A stretch of DNA of 64,000 nt from Dirofilaria immitis. Its lineage: Eukaryota > Nematoda > Chromadorea > Rhabditida > Onchocercidae. Shown in pieces: positions 55,001 to 64,000 of this stretch. Where the stretch lies: positions 1,736,001 through 1,800,000 of the forward strand of contig JAKNDB010000107.1 in assembly GCA_024305405.1 (NCBI GenBank). Reading direction: 5' to 3'. Every line of letters starts with the position of its first letter. Within the stretch, counting starts at the first letter, position 1. The notes beneath the pieces were generated by a model. The model was not told where the DNA came from. It worked only from the letters and a program-made list of their open reading frames with translations, and made no database searches. The position numbers and the translations under genes were made by a program.

Positions 55001-58000
55001 ATTAAATTTTTTTAATTAATTATATGTAGAGTGAGTATATCAATAATTTAAAAAAAAAAAAGAAAATAATTATACTACAAATTACCCATCTATCATAAAA
55101 TGATTAGAATCTACACGTTAAACTCACGCTTTCGTTATTGCGTTATGAACTACTTGATCATTACGTAAAATTTTGATTAATCGTTGAAATTTATACATTA
55201 TCTAAAGGAAGAGAATATTAGTATTAACAAATATTTAAAAAAAAATTAACAAAATATATCAATTTACATACCTAATGTTTTATGTGAAAAAGTAACAAGC
55301 GTAGTGGGTAATAAACGATTCCCGACGTAAACGTGAAAATTTTTATACATACGTGTATTGCACCAACAAATGTCCAAAAATTTTTAAAAATTTATCATTC
55401 CTTTCTGAAATAACAGAAGTTTTTAAATCTATAAAATTATTTGCTAATCATTTCACAATTTATCAATATATCATTTGTATATCACTTTCTAATTATATTC
55501 CATTTTATCATCAATTCACTTTTTTTCTTTTAAAACTTATTTTTTTTTGTAATTTACTATATGATTATATAGTTGTCATTTGTAAGGATTGTTTAATATC
55601 AAATTTCATTGATAAATTATTTTGAAGAATTTCAATTCTCAAAAAGATAAATCACATTTAAGTAAAAGTTTGGAATTATTATTTAATAAATGAATAAGTT
55701 TGATTAATTTTTTGAAATATTTGCCAAATTTTACTAATATAATTTATTAATTGGAAAAGAAATTGAATTTTTAATTCTCAAATTATTATTTTCTTTTCTC
55801 TTTTCAATGCTTAATTTTTTTATCAATCAAATGTTATCAATTATTCATTAATCTAAACAATGAATTGAAGAAAAAAGATACAGTTACAGAAGTATGAAAG
55901 ATAACGAAAATGTTAAAAATAGATTCATCTATTTTTTAACATTTTGTTTTGTTTTGTTTTGTTTTTCATTTCATTGTTTAAAATATAACAAAATAATTAA
56001 TAAACATTAAACAAACTAAATTTCATTTAATAACATGTAAAATAATGAATTATGAAAAATTATTATGATATATGTTACGGAAGTATGAATTCTACGTAAA
56101 CGTAATATTCTACGTAAAATTGAAATATATAGTTAATATTAAATGAGAGAAAAGAAAAAGAAATTGTAAAATATTGTAGGAATAATGTAGTAAAATTTAT
56201 AAAATAAATGAAAAATTAATTTTTCGACAATAACTGATAATATTATTGTTTGGATAGAAATTTTCAACAATAACTGATAATATGATTGTTTGGATAGAAA
56301 TTTTCAACAATAACTGATAATATTATTGTTTGGATAGAAACTTTCAACAATAACTGATAATATTATTGTTTGGATAGAAATTTTCAACAATAACTGATAA
56401 TATCATTGTTTGGATAGAAATTTTCAACAATAACTGATAATATTATTGTTTAGATAGAAATTTTCAACAATAACTGATAATATGATTGTTTGGATAGAAA
56501 TTTTCAACAATAACTGATAATATTATTGTTTGATAGAAATTTTTAACAATAACTGATAATATTATTGTTTGGATAGAAATTTTCAACAATAACTGATAAT
56601 ATTATTGTTTGGATAGAAATTTTCAACAATAACTGATAATATTATTGTTTGGATAGAAATTTTCAACAATAACTGATAATATTATTGTTTGGATAGAAAT
56701 TTTCAACAATAACTGATAATATGATTGTTTGGATAGAAATTTTCAACAATAACTGATAATATTATTGTTTGGATAGAAATTTTCAACAATAACTGATAAT
56801 ATGATTGTTTGGATCGAAATTTTCAACAATAACTGATAATATGATTGTTTGGATAGAAAATATACTTTTCGTATATTGTTGTTGTGAAATTGTTGCAAAA
56901 AGTTTTTCAAATTTAGCATCTTTTTTAGCTTTCGATATGCTTTTAAATGATTGTATATATGAATATGTAATCCATTCAACGTTAAACATAAACGACCATT
57001 TAAGCTGAAATTTTGACTATTTTAATTTTTCATAGAAAAAAGAAAAAAACAAAATTTAAATTATTTGTTGTATTTTGATTATTTGTTAAAAGTTGAATTC
57101 GAACATAAAAAGTTTGATAAAGTTTAGCATGCTTAAATGAAGATTGTTAAGGCTTAATGAATGGAATAATATTTTTCGCGAAACAAACTCTCGTGCATAA
57201 AGATCAATCAATTTAATATAACGCCAATAAGAAAAGATAAGATAACCATCATTACAATAAATAGCATAATCATCACATATAAATGTAAAATCGCGAAACA
57301 TTATCTTTCCGGCTAGCAGAGAGATTGATAATGAGCCTTAAAAAAAAAAAGACAAGAAATAAAGAAAAAAATATTCTCGTAAAGTTTTTTTTTTTAAAAA
57401 TTAATTATAATTTTGATATTCAATGATCAAAATTATTATCTGTTAGAGAATGATGTGATTTCAATGATCAAAATTATTATCTGTTAGAGAATGATGTGAT
57501 TTCAATGATCAAAATTATTATCTGTTAGAGAATAATGTGATTTAAGGGAACTGTTAAATTTTGAATTTTATATTTCATATTGCTTTTAATACATTTTAAT
57601 GTTGTATAAAAAAAAAAGATATATAAGAAAATTTGTTTTAAAATTAGCAAAATAATTATTAAATTACGCCCTTATTAGAGATTAAGAAATAATATATATA
57701 TATATATATATATATAAATGATAATAAAATACGAGATTCATACGAGATTAAGTAAAGGATAAATAAATTTTAAGTGAAATTTTTCTCGAAGATCAAAATG
57801 ATTATAGAAAATGATCGGAAAAAGATAGACTGATTATTTGATAATTATATATATGAACTAACCTAATTTTAGGATACATTTTATTTCACATTTATGTGCT
57901 ATATATGTTAGAATATATGCAATAATAGGACCAATAATACGTGATATATAAAAGGTTAAAAAATAATCCAAATGCAAAAAGGATGAGGAAAATAATACTT

Positions 58001-58013
58001 TGATGTGATACAT
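21381..58013 (-). CDS. lpd-3: Bridge-like lipid transfer protein BLTP1 (KIAA1109/Tweek/LPD-3), whole gene
   Basis: Giant rod-shaped protein that channels phospholipids between the ER and other membranes at contact sites; loss in C. elegans gives the lipid-depleted phenotype. Many short exons run right to left over 36.6 kb in the same order as human BLTP1 residues. Landmarks: an ER-anchor membrane helix in exon 1, the FRDFTFICDD motif, YGPWAEACR, DCTWHPIYLPY, EYACAWEIIIGEI, FLWLDENKCGCYGS, the cysteine-rich ASCKLMLFLLHCSMHKDEAK, and the C-terminal FSA domain. VPS13 was considered and dropped because these motifs belong to BLTP1. Several one-base frame breaks and one in-frame TGA are present (see findings). 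Because the motifs stay collinear and conserved, it is treated as one functional gene in an imperfect assembly. The introns carry minisatellites and an LTR remnant. Confidence 0.9.
28050..39310 (-). CDS. lpd-3: lpd-3 block 3: second middle part of the rod
   Basis: Exons collinear with roughly human residues 2600-3850. Examples: about 39000-39210 (LFPRIEIFCIQAVLHLLSEM), 37745-37890 (MMITEKGILDINAMFRGLL), 35200-35360 (MLLYSHERAIDEFAHVMEI), 33785-33890 (CLNFKLGQMIRNETFQEDE), 32650-32770, 32110-32240 (GLKDAEAMVKFVQGAKAET), 31490-31670 (ESWINGQEV-like end), 30870-31112 (IVKPEERIRWVEQKV) and 29890-30060 (TTDMAYEWELRRLKKLQLIR), which is a basic helical segment matching the human coiled region before the C-terminal part. 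The stretch 39300-41900 was not resolved into exons and probably contains several. An LTR remnant sits at 34555-35027 in an intron. Confidence 0.75.
34555..35027 (+). mobile_element. LTR retrotransposon remnant (LTR plus primer-binding site)
   Basis: A block much less AT-rich than the intron around it. It starts TGTCGCGAAC and the LTR-like part ends CCCCAACA at 34987, fitting a TG...CA LTR of about 433 bp. Directly after comes TTTGGTCCCCTCGACGTCAG, which looks like a tRNA primer-binding site and leader of the kind seen in BEL/Pao elements. Inside are AATAAA (34922) and a GATATAAA TATA-like box. The first bases form a perfect hairpin TCGCGAA-CACTGA-TTCGCGA. No gag or pol and no second LTR follow, so it is a truncated copy in an lpd-3 intron. 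The superfamily call is tentative. Confidence 0.6.
41984..52962 (-). CDS. lpd-3: lpd-3 block 2: first middle part of the lipid-transfer rod
   Basis: Exons collinear with roughly residues 450-2300 of human BLTP1. Examples: 52740-52963 (KCEILLKMNRATIWCVLDH), 52430-52580 (FVPQIWNCRIKLNNVKF, with an in-frame TGA just before it), 51700-51952 (RFTISCDLNKADFCPQ), 51220-51398 (TWHPIYLPYQSDLP), 51010-51120, 50480-50665 (RPIDVKLSIRIQKAHGH), 49850-50034 (VVEYACAWEIIIGEIIAKID), 47890-48060 (WLECGSAHFQDIEFEIRLP), 47410-47490 (LYFLWLDENKCGCYGSF), 45490-45640 (NWGADPEVVYGWEIF), 44930-45100 (FITPLSIEVIQRLTKRAEI) and 41984-42240 (cysteine-rich segment). Coordinates are approximate where splice sites were not traced. 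The intron at about 42610-43450 is mostly a 91-bp tandem repeat. Confidence 0.8.
42908..43360. repeat. 91-bp hierarchical minisatellite, five copies
   Basis: Each 91-bp unit is made of three related steps of 30-31 bp: AATATTCCGGTATGATTATT..., AATATTCCGGGATGATTATT... and AATATTCTGGCATGATTATT..., each ending in its own GTAA/GTAGGCGA spacer. Units start at about 42908, 42999, 43090, 43181 and 43272. The order of the three variants is kept in every copy, so a 30-mer first tripled and diverged, and the trimer was then amplified. It lies in an lpd-3 intron. Confidence 0.9.
45386..45450. repeat. Polypyrimidine tract (CT-rich)
   Basis: About 65 bases almost wholly C and T on the plus strand (CTCTCTCTCTCTTTCTC core), thus GA-rich in the lpd-3 transcript. 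It lies just before the exon at about 45490 in coordinate terms, that is, in the intron after that exon. Confidence 0.8.
52963..58013 (-). CDS. lpd-3: lpd-3 block 1: N-terminal membrane anchor and chorein-like start
   Basis: Exon 1 (57863-58013) starts at ATG 58011-58013 and encodes a hydrophobic helix with FLTFYISRIIGPIIAYILTY, matching the ER anchor of human BLTP1. Exon 2 starts at 57336 with SLSISLLAGKIMFRDFTF and ends near 57150, donor uncertain. Exon 3 is 56866-57004 (RLCLTLNGLHIHIYN), and another exon is 55128-55201 (YKFQRLIKILRNDQ). Further exons lie at about 54370-54580 (RTMGSGFKVLQNATLNAVY), 53690-53860 (IAYGPWAEACR) and 53430-53585 (MDITLTMNGKTTINLWFM). Inside the third of these a base is missing at the A5 run 53741-53745, and more than one frame is used before the next exon. 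The large intron between exons 3 and 4 carries the 40-bp satellite. Confidence 0.85.
56221..56860. repeat. 40-bp minisatellite, 16 copies, each with a hairpin
   Basis: The unit is TTTTCAACAATAACTGATAA followed by TATTATTGTTTGGATAGAAA. Sixteen copies fill 640 bp with very few changes (ATT/ATG/ATC in the middle, one single-base deletion at about 56531 balanced later). Each unit carries the inverted repeat AACAATAA-CTGATAATA-TTATTGTT. The array begins only 6 bp beyond the donor of lpd-3 exon 3, inside the following intron. Open frames across it are repeat translations. Confidence 0.95.
57420..57542. repeat. 41-bp tandem repeat, three copies
   Basis: The unit begins CAATGATCAAAATTATTATC; copies start at 57421, 57462 and 57503 and are almost identical. 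It lies in intron 1 of lpd-3. Confidence 0.9.
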
Positions 58014-59395
58014 TATTTACAAAATTCTGAAAGGTTAAAGGTTAAAGGTGAAATTATTAAAAGCAATTTTTCAAAATTGATAAAATATTTAAAAAGGAAA
58101 ATAAAAACTAGCAATAAAATTGATTACAAAATTGAAAATAAAAATTGAATATCATACTTTGGAAGTAAACAAAAAATTCCTTTTAAACTTTATGCAAATA
58201 ACATCCAATTTTTTATCCAAAAAAAAAAAAAGAAAAAGAAAAATAGAAAAGTCTATAAAAGAATTAATAAAATTTGAATGAAATGTAATCAAAAAAATAA
58301 AATAAAAAAAGTAGAAATATGAAAATTATTAAAATATTAAAAATTTAAATGAAATAATAGTTGAAAAATGAAATTGAAGAGATAAAATTTAAATGAAACG
58401 AACGATATTTAGATGTGAAATATAATTCCATCCCATTGCTATCTCAACCATTGCATTAAATTTTTAAAATTGAACAGCAAAAAATGAATTTAGCCGATCA
58501 AACAAATGAGAAAATGGTATAATAAGATGAAATCATAGAGCAGCCGTTTTTATATCAATCAAAATGAACTTTTATAAATTAAAAGTTTTTTTTTAAATGA
58601 TAAGTTGTATTTGAAAAAATTGCATTTTAAAATAATAGCAATATTACTATTATTGTTAATTGTAATAAAATAACAATTTTACTTGGCTTAATTAGAAAGA
58701 ACAAAGTTCTACAAATCTTCTGGAATTTTACAGAAATTTTCTAACTGACAAAATATTGAGATTATGATTTTCATCATTTTGGTCGAAATAATATTTTCAT
58801 AGTTTTCCAACGAGTCTTGTATCACATTAGTTTTAAAGTTTTTATTGCGAAGTAAATCGTATAAATGAATTTGATGTCTAAGAGATGTAGAGGTCGTGAA
58901 ATAAGTTCAGTTTTTGAGATGTTACAAAGAATAATGATAGAAGTGAGATAGTATGGAGTGAAGTAGACAGGGATTGATGATATTTATGAAAGAGTGCTAT
59001 ATCAAGGAATGAAAATGAGAGAAATAGAGATAGCTGATATTTATGAGATAATATGTTACGAGAAATTGGAAGTAATGAGGAGGACTGTAAATTAGTAATA
59101 TGAATGAGATGGGATTGGGGATTGGGAATGAGCGAGGTTGATAATATTGATTACTGATATGGTAATATACACTGGAGATGAAGATAAGAGCAAATAAGAA
59201 ATAAATGATTAATACGTAGAGATTAAAGTTTTAATCTGAATTATATCTATAATAAATACAAAATATGCTATGAAACAGTATTAAAAATTTAATTTGAAAT
59301 ATTTGAATGCACCATAATTTAGGAGTAATTTTCGAAAAGAAATTAATTTTGACGAGTGTTATGTTTATTTTAATATGAATTTGAATATTACAGAT
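58014..59395. other. Divergent intergenic region between lpd-3 and xpg
   Basis: About 1.4 kb between two start codons that point away from each other, so promoters of both genes should lie here. The left half is AT-rich with poly-A runs. From about 58860 to 59210 the plus strand is strongly purine-rich (many GAGAT, GGGATTGGGGATTGGGAATG-like steps). No TATA box or known operator could be assigned and no other gene was seen. Confidence 0.5.
59385..59395 (+). promoter_or_regulatory. Likely spliced-leader trans-splice acceptor of xpg
   Basis: A pyrimidine-poor but well-formed ATATTACAG ends at 59393, two bases before the ATG at 59396. The conserved protein starts at that ATG, so the upstream in-frame ATG at 59375 is probably not used. 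Confidence 0.5.
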
Positions 59396-62300
59396 ATGGG
59401 TATACAAGGATTATGGCAAATATTGGAACCTGTAGCAGAACCGGTAACTTTGGAATCTCTCGAAGGGAAACATCTTGCAATTGGTTTGATCTTTATTTTG
59501 ATTTCATTGAAAATCTTTTGCGGAATTTTATTTCAGATTTACAAAATAAAGAAAATGTTAAATGCCATGTTTTATGAAACTATTTTTTTAAATATTTTTT
59601 CATAATACACAAAGAGCGTTGAATATATCAGACACTACTAGCTTTCTTGTTTTTTGACATATTTTTAAAGTTATCTTTAAAAAGGATTTTATTTTGTTTC
59701 ATGAAGTTTCAATAAATGGATGATTCATGTTATATATATCATATAACATGGAATAAGGAATAAAATGCAATGCTTAAATCGCCGAATGTATCATTTGCAT
59801 ATCATATATATAGGAATTTATCGATTATTATAGATATTTCAATCTGGCTTTATCAAGCAACCTATGGTTACGCGGATCATCAATTAAATGCTAAGTGTCC
59901 ACATTTGTCGCTTGTGCTACGACGTTTGGCGAAACTTCTATTTTACAAAATACGACCAGTCTTTGTTTTCGATGGTTCAAATGTGCCCATATTCAAAAAA
60001 AATTACTGGTGTTTATTTTTCATCATTAGATACCTTGAAGATTTGGCTTCGATAACTATTGTATTCCTTTGAAGATTTGATAGATATTTTCGAGCTTGAA
60101 GTCTCGTTTTTAAGGTTTTCTGTGCAAAAATCTTTAAAATTTTAAATATGATATTTCTTTTAAGAAAAGTACTTTGGTTATTAAAGTCTAATAATTTTAC
60201 ATTTTCTTTTGTTAGACTAGTTTTCCGTGCATGGATTCCATTCCTTTCAATTTCTTTTTTAATTTTTTTATTTTTTAAAAATTTATTTGTCAAAGTTTCA
60301 ACTAGATTTTCTAGATAGTACTGAATCTTTTTGTAACAAATAAGACATTTTAGCGTGATCGAGAAGTAAAACGTTATGTGGAAGAACTAACAATGACCAA
60401 AGCGCAGAAACATGTTCTACAACAGCTGGCCTCTTCACAATTATGTCTGTCTCTTTCTTACCTAAAGTCTAAATAATAACATTGAGAAGGCGGGGAGGGG
60501 GAAATATAGGATATAGTTTTTATTGCATAAATTGTTCTGTTAAATTATACGGTCAAAATAATCAATAAAGTGCTGTTGAAGCGTAGAGAATCCTTCAGTT
60601 ACAATTTTAATTTCTGATATTTCATCAGCGATTTCTAAACTTTCGTTTTTTCTTTGCTAACAATAAAATTTTTTTCGAATTCATATAAATGGCTTATTTA
60701 AGAATATTTTTCTAGATGGCAGGGAGCAACGAATAGATGAATTAAGCCAGGCATTTGTTTCACAGACAAAGAAACGCCGAGATGATGATTTATTTGATGT
60801 ATCTATGCCTTCAACGTCAACGGAGAATATGTACGTTTCAGGATGATATTTAATTTTTTCGTTTCTTCAGAACAATAGTTAACTTTAAAAATAATTAATG
60901 TACCAAATATTGAATCTTTATGGAAAAAAGAAAGAAAAATCTTTTGTAAAATCTCTTATTAATTTACTGAATGAAATCTGGTTTGCCTTTTCCTTTCGAA
61001 TGTGTTTGATAATTCGGAACAAAATAAATTTTTCTTATTAACTCTTTCATTAACCGTCAGAGTTATCTAAAATGTCATGCATAAGGTGAAAAAGAAATGA
61101 AAAATAGAATAAGTGATTGTTTACTTCAGTAAGTGATGATATTTTCTAGCTTCGTTTAATCGCATATTTATTTGGTTAGAACTGATTTATCTGTAGTGCA
61201 ACAGATTTTAACATCACATAGCATGAAGCTTGATGCTCTTTTGCAAATTATGTTATCCAAAATTTTCCTCATAAAGTTAAAAAAACGATGAAGATCATAT
61301 CTTACCGTTTCTAGATGGCATAAAGACAGAAAAGAAGTCAATTTCAGTGTAGGCAAAAATATGGCCGATGAGGAAACTGCGATGATATATTCATCTTTTG
61401 AATCATCACGGTCGTCTGAATTTGATCAAAATGAATTTGAGAACTTAACCACTCGCGATGAGCGAGTTGATTATTTGTTGGCTATACGGGAGAAAGTTAG
61501 AGGTCTTAAAATGAGAGAGGTAATCTATTTTAGCTTAAAATTTTTAACTCTGCACTTGCTGGATTTTTTATCACTTCTAAAGAAAATAGAACTTCAGGTT
61601 CCAGATGATTCAGAAGCCTTCAGCAATTTACAAATCGATAGGCTACGGAAAAGAAATCAGATAAATGGACAACTTCAAATGGTACGAGTTTTTAGTTTAC
61701 AATTCAGTTTCCTTTTATTTCTTTATAGATTATGCAGATATATCTTATATTTCAAATATTGCGGGCCAGTTTTTGTATCTTCAATGATCTATCCGTTTAA
61801 TGTTGTCTTGCTACTTTTTTATTATTTTATATGATTCAGACTCTCTATGTTTCTATCTTTTTAAGCTGAAGAATGAAGGTTTGAAACTAAGTGTATTCCC
61901 GGCGAATGAAAAGCAAAGTTGTTCGAACAGCAAAATCAAACTGGCAACAATGGAAGGCTTGGATAGAGTGCATATAATAACAGATGACAACGAAGTGCAA
62001 ATAGTATCTTTATTGAAAATATCTCAAGTATTTATTTGCAGAGAGAGAATAAATGCATTCTAAATGTATTAAATGCTCTTTTTTTATTGTTTTGCTCCCA
62101 ATAATACTGAGACTTCAAAACATCTGTATAAAGTCGTGAAATTTTAGTTCCTTTTTCTGTTATCAGTGCTTAAGCAGCTTTGGAAGTTTTTTAATGGTAG
62201 TATATTATTGCTGTGAAATATGCTTTTAAAAGTTGAAATTTTTCGAATGTTTTCAGATTGACGAAGAGAAGGAAGCGAAACAGAAAAATTTAATGGATTC

Positions 62301-63929
62301 GCTAGCCTGGCCAGCATTCCTAGCAAAAATCGAAGAGGAAGAAGGTGATCGAAATGTAAAAAGGTAGTTTTTTTTTCTTACAAAATGAACCACTAATATT
62401 TGTTATCATTCGGTTGACTCCTGTAAAATTCGATCTTCCTTTGGAAAGATGAATAGTAAAGTTTCTATTTTAAAATCTTTTGTGTAATATTGAAATCTTA
62501 TTTTATCCAGACTCTCAGTGATGCGGAACTATCGTTTGACAAAGAATAACTTTCAGACGTAAGATTTCATTTAAATCAAGTAGTTATATGATTCAAAAGA
62601 TTTGAATCTTTTTTCCTCATCACTTAGATCATCGTATATTTAGCAGTGGAATTATCTAGAAGAATAAAGTTATAATTTTTGGTAGGTTTAATGTAGTCAT
62701 TTATTTTCAGGTTGATAATTCCAAGGGTTTCAAGGTTGAAGCTTTCTCTGATAATGACGATGACAGCGATGATGCTTTGCAAGAGGTCTGAAAAATATTT
62801 TAATGGTAAATTAACCTAATTGTAGTGTTATTCTTTTAATTGGTCAGGATTTTAAAGAAAAATAAAACAATTAATTATGTATTTAGGCCATACATGCTTC
62901 ACTTCTCGAAGATTCAGTCCGAAAATGCGGAGTGATTCAAATCAACAACGGTCACGAATCAAAGGCGATATGATCGAGCGGTTGCGCACAGCATTTACTG
63001 GAAGAACTAAAGGTGCCCTTTGTTTAACTCTATAAGTTATTCTTTTCTTTTTCTTGAACAACTATTTAAAGTTTTTGGTAACTTTCCAATGATTTTATAG
63101 AAATTTGCTTTAAAAAATGCCGTGTATTGTGATTTTTATATGTTTATATACGGATAAGTTGCTACATGTTTTATATGTTACAAAGTAATTGTGTTGTTTC
63201 TCATAACTTTTTGCCTTTACGTATTTCTTTTATTGAACTAAATTTATAAAACTCGTAGATTTACATCACGATTCATGGTCATCGTCGTCGGGCGAGAGCA
63301 GTGATGAATTTGTTGAAGTACTACCTGAACTAGCGAAAAATTTAGAGGCAGTCGATGTTTCTTCTTCTGTTATAAAAACTACCGAAGTTTCAACAAAATC
63401 TCAATCGAAGGAATGCCTTATTAACAATAAGCAGCACATCGACGAAAAGGTAAAAAGCATTTGTTGGAGGATTTCCAGTTCTCTTTAATTCTTCTCATTT
63501 TGCTGAGTGATACTTATTTTAATACTTTCTATATTCTTCGATTTTTAGTTATCAGGCAGTGCAATGAATTATGTCCGTGGATCTTCTTTTCAGTTTTGCA
63601 TGTATATATATACCGTCCTGCTGCTGGCGCTGTGGGATGAACCAAACGTTGAGTTAAAGTGCCAAACTTTCCGCTCATGAGATCCCATGAAAGGCGTTGG
63701 TTGGTATAGACAGCAGGACGGTATACATAGCTATTTTAATTCAGTAGTAAATTGTTAGCAATTTTATTGCAGTCACTATAGATAATTACTGAACATATTT
63801 TAGAACAAAAATATCGAGAAATCATACAATGAGTCTGTTGTTCAAAGCTCATCAATGTGCATTAATCCAGTTGGTGATATAGGTATTTTTACTTCAACAC
63901 AGGAAGAAGGAATTTATAAAGATTGTCAG
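59396..63929 (+). CDS. xpg-1: DNA repair endonuclease XPG/ERCC5, 5' part (truncated by the window)
   Basis: Structure-specific nuclease that makes the 3' incision in nucleotide excision repair. Exons: 59396-59483, 59834-60008, 60354-60444, 60716-60830, 61348-61519, 61598-61681, 61866-62027, 62257-62363, 62511-62558, 62711-62785, 62887-63012, 63259-63449, 63804-63929; it continues past 64000. The XPG-N domain starts MGIQGLWQILEPVAEP, with catalytic-fold motif AIDISIWLYQA and RPVFVFDGSNVPIF. The spacer has the NLTTRDERVDYLLAIREKV segment matching the TFIIH-side helix region, then acidic stretches (DNDDDSDDAL, ESSDEFVEVLPEL). The XPG-I nuclease half is not in view. Breaks: one A short in the A8 run at 59995-60002, a probable missing A before 62363, a TAA at 62547-62549 in exon 9, and a shift near 62913-62920. 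Identity is firm; exon 9 is the weakest exon. Confidence 0.88.
63609..63725. mobile_element. Small inverted-repeat element (MITE-like)
   Basis: Perfect 15-bp terminal inverted repeats, TATACCGTCCTGCTG at 63609-63623 and its reverse complement at 63711-63725, bound a 117-bp segment. It is far more GC-rich than the xpg intron that holds it. The TA at each end fits insertion at a TA dinucleotide as in Tc1/mariner-type elements. There is no coding capacity. No second copy was noticed in this window. Confidence 0.65.
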
Positions 63930-64000
63930 GTTTATTGTTCTCTTAATTCTGATTTTGTGTAATTCAAATGGATTTCTTCTTATTGCGTCAAATGGATTCT

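Noticed and set aside
56743..56989. Overlapping minus-strand frames across the 40-bp satellite
   Set aside because: The left part is repeat translation; only 56866-57004, in a different extent, is a genuine lpd-3 exon.
21381..58013. VPS13-family identity for the large minus-strand gene
   Set aside because: VPS13 and BLTP proteins share the rod fold, but the membrane-anchor start, YGPWAEACR, DCTWHPIY, the KCGCYG motif and the C-terminal block with DHRNTIPKVIQRYVMD follow BLTP1/KIAA1109 in order.
60003..60293. Minus-strand 96-codon lysine-rich frame
   Set aside because: It lies in intron 2 of xpg, has no splice context and its composition is that expected from AT-rich DNA.
63609..63725. Spliced-leader RNA or tRNA gene in the GC-rich segment
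   Set aside because: No SL1/SL2 leader sequence, Sm site or tRNA B-box was found; the perfect inverted ends fit a MITE better.
1..64000. CRISPR array, operon-like bacterial genes or a Wolbachia insertion
   Set aside because: The tandem repeats lack unique spacers of constant length, and all recognised genes have eukaryotic introns; no bacterial-type gene was seen.

Overview
The window is AT-rich nuclear DNA from a nematode. The evidence is a cuticle collagen with the nematode cysteine and Gly-X-Y layout, a cytoplasmic intermediate filament with a lamin-type tail, short exons split by AT-rich introns ending in TTTCAG-like acceptors, and acceptor-like sites a few bases before two start codons, as expected for spliced-leader trans-splicing. 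Base composition and gene content fit a clade III (spirurid or filarial) worm, but the species cannot be fixed from sequence alone. No prokaryotic, viral or organellar segment was seen.

Layout: (1) bases 1-2500 hold the last exon of an unidentified plus-strand gene and one or two exons of an unidentified minus-strand gene. (2) 2511-5197 (+) is a cuticle collagen in five exons. (3) 5198-10895 is gene-poor and carries several tandem repeats. (4) 10896-16964 (+) is a B-type intermediate filament (ifb-1-like), 12 exons. (5) 17805-20737 (+) is exosome subunit RRP42/EXOSC7 (exos-7), 8 exons. (6) 21381-58013 (-) is one very large gene for the bridge-like lipid transfer protein BLTP1 (KIAA1109/Tweek/LPD-3). 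Its introns hold two notable minisatellites and an LTR remnant. (7) From 59396 (+) to the window end lies the 5' part of an XPG/ERCC5-family nuclease; one of its introns holds a small terminal-inverted-repeat element.

exos-7 and lpd-3 are convergent, with about 640 bp between their stop codons. lpd-3 and xpg are divergent and share a 1.4 kb upstream region. The genes are housekeeping or structural and do not form one pathway: cuticle and hypodermal attachment (collagen, intermediate filament), RNA processing (exosome), inter-organelle lipid transport (LPD-3) and DNA repair (XPG).

Conserved exons of four genes contain single-base frame breaks, mostly at A or T runs. Allowing one base at these sites restores exon phase and gives family-typical lengths (collagen 299 aa, intermediate filament 572 aa). 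exos-7, with no break, reads cleanly to 286 aa. The simplest explanation is homopolymer indel error in a draft assembly, so these genes are annotated as intact and the breaks are recorded. No new biological system was found; the most distinctive structures are the hairpin minisatellite, the 91-bp hierarchical repeat, the LTR remnant and the inverted-repeat element.
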